Source: Gymnopilus junonius (lineage: Eukaryota > Basidiomycota > Agaricomycetes > Agaricales > Galerinaceae). Taken from it: a stretch of 11,190 nucleotides of DNA. A program made the position numbers and the translations under genes. Location: positions 1 to 11,190 of the forward strand of contig JADNYJ010000859.1 of assembly GCA_015501075.1 (NCBI GenBank). Direction: 5' to 3'. The notes beneath the pieces are model-generated. The model searched no databases, was not told the origin of the DNA, and saw nothing but the letters and a program-made list of their open reading frames with translations. This document shows, one piece after another, positions 1 through 7,329 of the stretch. How positions within the stretch are numbered: position 1 is the first letter of the stretch; each line of letters opens with the position of its first letter.

Positions 1-572
1 CATAAGTCCTCCAAATGGCTTGTCACTATTCCGAATGTCTTGGAAAGTACGGTCTACAGCTTCATGAATATGACGATGTTGCATTGGGGCCTCATCCCAG
101 ATAATCAGGTCTGTTTGACAGATAAGCTCTGCAAGATCAGAGTTCTTCTTGATTCCACACATACTGCCCTCATGAATTATAATAGGGATCTTGAAAGTCG
201 AATGAGCAGTCCGGCCACGATAAGCAAAATTGCTGCAATTCCAGAGGATGCAACACAAAGAACGATCTTTCCTTGACCACGGAGATGGTAGCAGAGAGTG
301 TTGTAGACATATGTCTTGCCTGTTCCTCCTGGGCCATGGAGGAAAAATGTTTGTCCAGTCTGCTCAGATACTGCATGCATGATTTCATCAAAGGCTGTTC
401 GTTGCTCTGCATTGAGGTTGGGAAGGCATTCATTTGCAATTTGGGCCTGCTCCTCCAGGTTATAATCTCTCTGGTCATGAATAAGACAGTTTCCCAAAAC
501 AGCATGCCAGTCCTGTTGTGGTTGAGGCATCATAGGCCAGTCGCTCAAGGATTTGTTTGCTTGTCGAAGCTA
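1..572 (-). pseudogene. Helitron-type PIF1-like DNA helicase fragment, frameshifted and partial
   Basis: Read on the minus strand, this encodes the start of a superfamily 1B PIF1-like helicase of the type carried by Helitron rolling-circle transposons, where the helicase unwinds DNA during transposition. A segment with LNAEQRTAFDEI leads into the Walker A box GPGGTGKT (about 312-335), followed by [13 protein letters not shown] and CVASSGIAA. The reading then jumps frame near 217-221: between the leucine codon and the GRTAHS motif, five bases stand where six are expected, a one-base loss. The second frame ([11 protein letters not shown], then the Walker B-like IIWDEAP at about 86-106) stays open to base 1, so the helicase continues outside the window. 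Upstream, the frame is closed by a TAG at 570-572, which could also be the end of an intron acceptor. The large Rep/helicase N-terminal part is not visible. The frameshift and missing 5' part make it a dead remnant. Family assignment is confident; whether a full Helitron lies next door cannot be seen. Confidence 0.85.
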
Positions 573-599
573 AAATGGGACGCGAAGACGCGCCATTGA

Positions 600-1020
600 C
601 GTGACATGGGAGGATTTTTCGCGCTGGTGGGCTTGTTTGGTTCAGAGGTCTTCGGAAGCCCAGCCTGAGAACTCCTCGCTTCGCTCGCCGCGCGGAATGC
701 TTACGTACTATTAGTCAGCTATTAGTCATCGAGCTCTCATTTAGATTATAGACAAGCTTTTTTGGCCCGTCGCTCCGCGACGGAGAGCTCGCTTCGCTCA
801 ACCTCCTGCTTTGCTCGGCCAAGAAGCTTGCGGGGGCTGCGCCCCTCGACCCCCTTGGTCGTCGCTACCGCTCCTCCATTGTGAAAGCAGTAGCGCGTCT
901 GGCTCGGCAACGTGCCGGTCCGGGAACTCTCGCTTCGCTCGTCGCAGAGTTACATAATCATTTACCTAATCTATTAGTCATCGAGCTCTCATTATATTAT
1001 AGATTATTGTTCTTTTTTAT
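600..1020. repeat. GC-rich hairpin-rich non-coding repeat block with a diverged direct repeat
   Basis: Two blocks, about 664-762 and 917-1018 (period about 252 bp), match each other. Both contain GAACTC(C)TCGCTTCGCTCG, followed some 40 bases later by CTATTAGTCATCGAGCTC (719 and 971 on), then an AT-rich run and poly-T. The 11-mer TCGCTTCGCTC occurs three times (676-686, 789-799, 930-940). The spacer holds a perfect short hairpin, CCGTCG-CTCCG-CGACGG (about 768-784), and a GGGGCTGCGCCCC hairpin (about 833-845). No coding frame crosses the block. Together with the adjacent helicase remnant this looks like the non-coding part of a transposon or a nested small element. No clear terminal inverted repeats or target-site duplication could be identified, so the element type is open. 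Confidence 0.55.
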
Positions 1021-1890
1021 TCCCAGCTCGTAGTCTACATATATAATATATCTACCATGTATTCTACTTTTCCATCCGTTTGCCTCCTCGTTGGGCAGAG
1101 GTCAAACGGAATTGTGATTTTCTTACCTTGCTTTCAACAGAAAGTGGGACAAAACAGATTTGAGAAGGTTCACAATGCGGCGTACAAGTTGAGTGGATAT
1201 TGCGGAAAGCAATTTTGGGGTCCACTTAGTCATCAATCAATCCTTTTGACCACGACTATAATGACTTTGCTTGAACTCACCTCAGTATCATGAGATTGCC
1301 TGCACCACACTATGAGCTCGAGGTTCCTCCTTTTCGCTTGACATACCTTCAGCTGACAGGTCTTAAGACTTTTTTTGCTACGTCTTCACAAGGCGGCCTC
1401 ACTCCGGTGGCGATGAGGTACCCAACGCCACCTGCTCAAAATCTCCATCATCGGTCAATTGACCTTCAATAGTCATCCAATCTTGCGGCTTTGCCGTTGC
1501 GTTTTGCTCATCTGATGCTATTTTGCGGTAGAAGGCCCCGCTTCCGGCATAGAGGTATGCTTTGCATTCAATGTCCAATCTTCTAGCACTCGAAAGAGAA
1601 CAGGTGTCCCCTGAGCCAGCTGGACAATAAAGGCATAAATGGAGCTGTCGCGCATCCTTAATACAAACCATAATCAATCATACAACCTTACCATCTCTCT
1701 TTGTGCCGTGCGGGCCGTCGCGGTAGGAGCTCTCGATAACTACTGTTCCGCGGTGCAATTTTTAACACTGTCGACGATACAAACACGAAGCAATCTTCGC
1801 TCTTCGCCTCATTCAGGTGTAATCAGTGAAGTGAGTTTTGTCATATGTTCACGGTGTTGATCCGGAGTGTTTCCTCATCCTCTTTGACCG
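1021..1890. other. Gene-poor stretch, no recognisable gene
   Basis: This stretch begins AT-rich (TACATATATAATATATC near 1036-1053) and continues with mixed composition. Short plus-strand frames exist but none shows a family motif or a convincing exon structure. The one frame with somewhat protein-like composition is the minus-strand ORF at 1399-1671, listed separately. No tRNA or other RNA gene was recognised. Confidence 0.5.
1399..1671 (-). CDS. Possible 90-aa hypothetical ORF or exon remnant
   Basis: A minus-strand frame runs from ATG at 1671 to TGA at 1399. The composition looks like a folded soluble protein (mixed charged, aromatic and four Cys residues; segments such as LDIECKAYLYAG and DWMTIEGQL) rather than random low-complexity sequence, but no family is recognised. 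The same frame is open further upstream to about 1760 apart from a stop at 1684-1686, and a GTAAGG that resembles a splice donor lies just before that stop. No acceptor gives a consistent frame. It may be the last exon of a decayed gene, or chance. Confidence 0.15.
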   Translation of the reverse strand: MVCIKDARQLHLCLYCPAGSGDTCSLSSARRLDIECKAYLYAGSGAFYRKIASDEQNATAKPQDWMTIEGQLTDDGDFEQVALGTSSPPE

Positions 1891-2304
1891 ATGGCCATTT
1901 TTAAAGACGAGAAGGGCGGACGCCGATTCAAGGTCTGTTCGCAGTGGCTGTGCCTTGGTCATTCCATAGCCTGACCAGGATGATTCTTTGCTTTCAGAAA
2001 TACACTGCGAGCTGTCGGATGGATTATCGTTATGGATAAACCATCTCTATCATGGGGCTAGCTTCCTACACAATAAACCTATCCCTCGATATGGGTGTAT
2101 TCAGCAACAAGCACACGCTCGGCATTGGCGTATCAGCTGCTCTGAATTTCTAGGACTTCAGAAAACCCTGCGAAACATGTGAACTTGTCATTGATCAGGA
2201 GAAATAATGGTAAGCCATCCCACTCAATTCCTTTCAAACCTTTGAGCCCCGAATCTGTGATTTAAGGCGACACTTTCCCAACAGACGGCCAAGACACTTT
2301 CTGA
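1891..2304 (+). CDS. Possible small four-exon hypothetical protein (77 aa)
   Basis: This is an inferred gene model, not a recognised gene. Exons 1891-1932, 1979-2094, 2154-2209 and 2285-2304 join in frame through three introns of 46, 59 and 75 nt (donors GTCTGT, GTGTAT, GTAAGC; acceptors CCAG, CTAG, ACAG), sizes like those of the confirmed introns in this window. The start context is GACCGATGG. The product would begin MAIFKDEKGGRRFK, contain segments such as LWINHLYHGASFLHN, and end DGQDTF. No signal peptide, membrane segment or known motif is visible. Three phase-compatible introns are suggestive, but with short exons such a chain can arise by chance; the first donor is weak. Confidence 0.2.
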
Positions 2305-2813
2305 CCTGGATGAAACATGAGTCGACCCCTTAAGAGTTTACTACGAAGAGCAGTGCAATGAATCCTCGCAGTTCATGATCAGATATCTATGCTCCTGGCC
2401 ATTGTTCAAAATTGGTTCAAAATACTGAACTATGTATAGGCATGCGGCATATTTTCGATTTCTGCTTCGTTTCCGGTCTGTCAACGTCATCAACTTGCAC
2501 CTCGTACTTCGCTAAGGTCCTTCTGTAAATACAACCGTCGTATAAATTCTCCTTCCTTCAGCCAGCGAATTTCTTCCGAACACGAAGGCTTCTCATCAGA
2601 ATTGATTCCTGAACCTCTTCAGCTTTTTTGGCCTCTTGATCTTGTCATTCCTCAAATTCGAAGTCAATTGGGGGCCGGTCTTTCTTACTCTTATTTCAGG
2701 ACTGAAAGGTCGCCAAGTCGATCACGATTTCTCCACAGGATACGCCGAGGTTTGAGAGCGACATAGCGCCCGAAAATCGTGACGGGCACTAACATTATGT
2801 GCAGGCGGAAAGG
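2305..2813. other. Upstream region of the rhamnogalacturonase gene, no gene seen
   Basis: No coding frame of note on either strand. The stretch is the probable regulatory region of the gene starting at 2869. A single CTCCAC (2731-2736) fits the degenerate CreA/Mig1 carbon-repressor consensus on the opposite strand, but one six-base match in 500 bases is expected by chance. Confidence 0.4.
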
Positions 2814-2820
2814 TATATAA
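2814..2820 (+). promoter_or_regulatory. TATA box of the rhamnogalacturonase gene
   Basis: TATATAA lies 49 bases before the ATG at 2869. With initiation the usual 25-35 bases downstream, the 5' leader would be only about 15-25 nt. The spacing and perfect motif support a core promoter; the start site itself is inferred. Confidence 0.6.
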
Positions 2821-2868
2821 CGACAGTTGATAATTTCATTGAGCACAATTTACACTTGTTAAATTAAG

Positions 2869-4930
2869 ATGGTTCTTAGTATTTCTCGTGTCGCCCTTGC
2901 GCTGCTCCTGGCGACTTCTGCAACCTATGCTCAGTTGACTGGGTCCGTTGGACCGACCTCACCCCTTTCTTCAAAAAGGAACACAATATGCAGTGTCCTA
3001 GACTATGGCGGCTCAATCGGTTCCTCGGTATAATTCTCAGCTGCAGTCGTTGTTCCCTAATATCTGATTATTTTCAAAGGACATCGGCCCTGCCATTGGT
3101 AGCGCGTTTACCAATTGCGTCTTGAAACATTCAGGTTCTACTCTTTACGTCCCTCCGGGAAATTACAACATGCAGACTTGGCAAACGTTAACTGGGGGAA
3201 CGAAATGGGCCTTCCAGATGGATGGTGTCATCACGCGCACTGGTAATTGTGCCGTGTATTTTTATGATTGAGCACTCAGCCGAATGCAACACACCCAGCT
3301 ACTACCAGCGGCCATATGATAGTCATTGAAAACGCAACCGACTTCGAAATGTATTCCAGCAGTAGTGCAGGAGCTATTCAAGGCAACGGCTACCAATGCC
3401 GAAATGCTGGGTGAGCCCAAAATTTCCTTTGTTTGCCATTCATTTACTCAACATCCTATTTTAGACCTCGTCTTCTGCGGATCGTCACTTCGACAAGTTT
3501 CTCCGTGCACGACTTAATCTTGGTTGACTGTGGGCTTTTTTCAGCACTAATTTCTTATTGAATTGGTCTTGATTGCCGCCCTCTTTAGCACCTGAATTCC
3601 ACCTTATCGTACAAACAGGCTCTAATGGTGAATTGTACAACCTTGCAATCCGGGGAACAAACCTGGGCGGATCCGACGGAATAGACATATCAGGTAATCT
3701 TTGACTACTTCCTCAAGTTGAAGAAGGTGTTGACGAAGTTTTCCAGGCGACAACCACTGGGTTCACGATGTCGAAGTAACGAACCGGGACGAGTGTGTTA
3801 CAGTGAAGAGCCCCGCGTCCATTTCCTCATCGAAAACATATGGTGCATCAGTCTGGCGGCTCAGCCATTGGCTCTCTTGGCACGGGCACCGCTATTGAGA
3901 ACATTGTCTATAAGAACGTCTACACAAATGGCGGAAACCAGGCGTTCATGATCAAGAGTAATGGCGGAAGTGGCTATGTCCAGAACGTCCTCTTCCAGAA
4001 CTTCATATCCCGCGGAACGGCTTATGGTCTTAATGTTAATCAATACTGGTCCGACGAAACAACTGCCTCCGGCAACGGAGTACAACTTTCTAACATTCAA
4101 TTTGAGGTATGTAAAGAAGGGATTCTCCACAGTGCAGCTACTCATGTTTGATTAGAACTGGGACGGCGAAGTTGTTGATGGTGTACAGCGTCCGCCAATC
4201 CAGTTCTTCTGCGCGGATGGTGCACCTTGCACAGGCATGACTCTGTCAAATGTCAACATGTGGTCTGCCACTGGCATAGCTGTCATAAAATGCGAGAGCG
4301 CTTATGGTTCCGGAGCCTGCCTCAAGGGCGGTTCAGGGGGGAGCTATGCAGCTACTACAGTTTCTTTGTCTCAACCTGCTGGGTACACTAATCCCCCCTC
4401 ATTGTCGGGTGATCTCTCCCAAGGATTCGCCACCAATTCACCTATACCCATCCCGTAAGTTCTCTGAACTTGACATTTCTGGCAGAATCTAACTGATTGT
4501 CACCGCGTAGAACCATCCCGTCCACATTTTATCCGGGCGTTCCCCAGATTTCTCCATTGGCAATGAATAGGTGGGTCTGTTCTTCACACGTGAAGAATCA
4601 CCTTTCGAATCCCCGAAATTGCAGTGGTGGATCAGGTGCTCCGCAACCGACAACTTCAAACCCTTCGAGCTCTACGCCAACCCCAACACCGACAGGAGGA
4701 ACTGTGGCAGTGGTAGGACACATTCTTAAGTATATCATGTGTGAATTTAGTTCAAACCCCGTCTTTTTTTAGTATGGCCAATGCGGCGGCCAAAGCTACA
4801 CTGGACCTACAACATGTGTAGCTGGGTCGACATGTACTTACTCTAACCCTGTATGTGTTTATCGTCAAATTTCTTGCCGAGATGCAATGCTTACATGGCT
4901 ATTCAGTATTACTCGCAATGCCTGCCATGA
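2869..4930 (+). CDS. Secreted rhamnogalacturonase (GH28) with C-terminal CBM1, two frameshifts
   Basis: Endo-acting hydrolase of the rhamnogalacturonan I backbone of pectin, secreted. Exons: 2869-3027, 3080-3242, 3299-3410, 3465-3529, 3589-3693, 3747-4106, 4156-4454, 4511-4570, 4625-4712, 4773-4850, 4907-4930; introns 49-60 nt, all GT-AG. A signal peptide covers residues 1-21 (cleavage after TYA). The beta-helix shows motifs of the RhgA type: [53 protein letters not shown]. At the places where polygalacturonases have DD and GHG, this has DE and SGG, as in rhamnogalacturonases. A Ser/Thr/Pro linker leads to a 33-residue CBM1 (YGQCGG...YYSQCLP, four Cys). The frame breaks twice in exon 6: one base is missing near 3815-3820 (after VKSP) and one near 3846-3849 (after ENIWC); uncorrected, translation stops at about 3899. 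Corrected length would be about 504 aa. The exon total (1513 nt) fits exactly two lost bases. Either assembly error or pseudogene. Confidence 0.88.
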
Positions 4931-4982
4931 TATGTAGAATTTTCTGAGTTGCAGGGTAGCCAAAGGAAGTTACTATGTATAA

Positions 4983-4992
4983 AATAAATAAA
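4983..4992 (+). terminator. Polyadenylation signals of the rhamnogalacturonase gene
   Basis: Two overlapping AATAAA hexamers (4983-4988 and 4987-4992) lie 53-62 bases after the stop codon at 4928-4930, an ordinary position for a fungal 3' processing signal. They sit only about 60 bases from the stop codon of the convergent GatB gene. Confidence 0.5.
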
Positions 4993-5051
4993 TCTAGTTG
5001 ACTCACAAAGCCACATGCAAACGAGGTATTTCTATACTGGTTTGCTTAGCA

Positions 5052-7197
5052 CTAGTTTCTCCACCAGGCTTCTAGTGGCCGCAGCGTCTGCTCGACCTCT
5101 GCTCTTTTCATGACATGACCCACAATTTTGTTCAATACATTCTTGTTGCCAGCGCGGAATGCAGTTACTTCGCTCGGTAAAGCAGCGATCGCTGCCTTGC
5201 ACAGCCCTTCGAGTTCGGTAGATGCAGAGGACCCAAGCGAGGATGTAGAATCGAGTGCAATCAGCTCAAGTTCAGTTGCAACTTCTCTTAAGGAGCGGGA
5301 GGATGGGCTAGTGAGCATATATCGAAGGAGGAGTTTACCGGACGTCCCTGAACGGGTCAAAATCAGAATCATGTTAAAGAATAGACAGAAAAGACGAACC
5401 AGTGATGGTTCTTTCTTGAACCAAGTCGATCAGCTCTCCGAACTGCTCAGCTGACAAGGGGTTTGCGCTAAACGTTTCTTGACGGGCGGACAACTGCCCC
5501 AGGAGTTCGTGTGTCAGCCTGGAGCATTTTGTTAGGGATGGTCCTATGGGTAACCTGGGAACACAAGAATATTACCAATTAAGAAGGACAGCAGGATCGC
5601 GTTTTTGCCCGTTTCGGCTCGGCGCTTGGCACAGTTGCTCAAAGTAATGTACAACTCCTCCCCGGTCTTCGCCGTCAAATGGCACCTCCCGACCATTGTC
5701 GACGTTGAGAAGCACATCCAAGCTTTGTTGTTTTTCCTGCAGAGATGGGTATTTCTCAAGCAGACGAGAACGGATCTGCCATGGAAGCGGTGGAAGGCTT
5801 TTCTGAATGACTTCGATCCGTTTCTGTCGAAAGATAATTGAATTTGGCATAACAAACAAAGGAGAACATATGCTTTACCTCACTCAGGACCAAGACTCCC
5901 AGGTTCGGATCAGGCATGTACCTGTAATCTGGAGCATCCTCTTTGGATCGCAGTCGGAACGTTTCGAATGTATTCTCATCAAATCCACGAGTTTCTTGGG
6001 GGACTGCAAGGCCTGGATTGGCAATGAGGAATTCGGACTGTCTTTTGATTTCGTGAGCTATGCATTGCTTTGATTATTTTCACTATTTCTTTTTATGAGG
6101 GGGTTGGAGACGAACTGATTGCGGCCATCATGAATCTGACACTATTGAGGTTTTTAATTTCACAACGCGTGCCTGGAGGGTCGCCCTTTCTGTTCAAGGA
6201 GACATTGACATCACAACGAAGGGACCCCTTGTCCAAATTAACATGAGCTCTGGAGATTAGGGAAAAGGGGAGAAATTTGGCTTTACCTGCTCCATGTTGC
6301 CGTCACTGGAACCTACAGCACGGAGAATGGACTGCAGAGTACGAACATAAGTACCAGCTTCTTCCGGTGAACTACAAAATTTGTCAGTACGAGAGGCTGC
6401 TTTTGGAGGCGTTGCTAACCGAATGTCCGGTTCCGAAACTATCTCCATAAGCCCCGTTCCTGCTCTGTTTAGGTCAATATACGATTTTGACGTTCTTGGG
6501 TCGAACGTTGATTTAGCTGTGTCCTACATTAACGTTTAATTTTTTGTCAAGACGTATCATGGTGAGTATAACGAACCTGTTCAAGCTGAATTTGTTTGAT
6601 TCTAACTATGATAGATGAAGAATCGGACACCGGTATTTCTAGTTCGCCATTGGTCGCGACTGGAGCTGTAAACGTATCGTCGGTTTGCAGCAACATAAAC
6701 CGGCGATATGAGATTACATACAGTATTGTTGGGTTATTTGATATCCAGAGGGCAAGTCCGAGTAGAAATAGTGCTTGCGGTCAAATGATGAGCGTCGAGA
6801 TATGCGACAGTTCAGTGCTAGCGCAGTACGGAGGGCTAGGTCAACGCATTTGGGATTGACTTTCTGTTTTCAAGGGTCATGTCTGTGGCTCTTGTTCAAT
6901 TCCGGGAGATCACTGACAGGAAGTGTTCCAGGATATGCGGCATCAAATGGCGATACATGTGTGTTTGGAGAATCATCGAGATTCGAAGTAAGAGACTCTA
7001 CAAAAAGAATAAGATTAGAGTAAATTGATTATAAGTGCATGATTACCAGAAAAGAGTTTCTGCCGTGACTTTATCTGAGCATGCGTCTCTATCCCGACTA
7101 TGACTTGCCAGCCTGGCCATCTTGGATCCTCCTGGTATGTCCTGAGATCATAAAACGACCGTCTTCCAAGGGAGACGCGACTGGCAAACAATGACAT
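5052..7197 (-). CDS. PET112: Mitochondrial glutamyl-tRNA(Gln) amidotransferase subunit B (GatB/PET112)
   Basis: GatB is the kinase/transamidase subunit of the mitochondrial amidotransferase that converts misacylated Glu-tRNA(Gln) to Gln-tRNA(Gln). Exons in transcription order: 7197-7047, 6997-6918, 6863-6722, 6665-6577, 6523-6287, 6227-6116, 6057-5879, 5823-5576, 5518-5400, 5347-5052. The nine introns are 49-59 nt, all GT-AG, and the exons sum to 1653 nt, a perfect 550-codon frame plus TAG. The first 20 residues are rich in Arg, Ser and hydrophobics with no acid until Asp17 ([15 protein letters not shown]), fitting a mitochondrial presequence. Conserved GatB blocks follow in order: VGIETHAQI (about 34-42), [12 protein letters not shown] (about 66-77), [77 protein letters not shown]. 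The last 150 residues match the GatB/YqeY tRNA-binding tail ([24 protein letters not shown]). ATG at 7197 is the first in-frame ATG; an in-frame GTG upstream is not needed. Length matches fungal GatB proteins. It is intact, unlike its neighbours. Confidence 0.96.
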
Positions 7198-7205
7198 GCC
7201 GTCAT
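7098..7205 (-). other. Out-of-frame upstream ATG/ORF overlapping the GatB start
   Basis: An ATG at 7205-7203 (context ACAAAAATGACG, A at -3) lies eight bases before the GatB ATG at 7197 and opens a 35-codon frame that ends inside GatB exon 1. If transcripts begin upstream of it, ribosomes would have to leak past it to make GatB. It probably matters only if the 5' end lies further upstream. No product is proposed. Confidence 0.35.
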
Positions 7206-7329
7206 TTTTGTGAGGCACGGCTTTAGGCCACCTTGAACTTTCCGTATGACGTAATCTGAAGCTTTCGCATTTTGGCTTGGTATCAAACGCTGACGGCCGA
7301 CTCGCAGTGTCCCCTCATCGTGTGCAACG
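7198..7329. promoter_or_regulatory. Divergent promoter region between GatB and the TRP-like gene
   Basis: The two start codons are 132 bases apart on opposite strands, so both promoters share this stretch. No TATA box is evident. A TGACGTAA sequence (7247-7254) matches the bZIP ATF/CREB-type core and is placed near the middle, where it could act in both directions. The site is seen; its use is inferred. Confidence 0.5.

Noticed and set aside
273..599. 108-codon plus-strand frame at the left end
   Set aside because: It is the antisense of the clearly recognised helicase Walker A region.
1057..1293. Plus-strand frames at 1057-1293, 1290-1472 and 1639-1860
   Set aside because: No recognisable motif, no consistent splice chain, and no domain signal; probably chance frames.
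3817..3851. A 35-nt GT...AG segment that could be an intron explaining the frame jump in the rhamnogalacturonase
   Set aside because: It is shorter than every other intron here, deletes the conserved FLIENIWC segment, and leaves the downstream QSGG frame uncorrected.
5128..5454. 108-codon plus-strand frame opposite the GatB C-terminus
   Set aside because: Mirror of the conserved GatB/YqeY exon and spans the GatB intron 5348-5399; no independent support.
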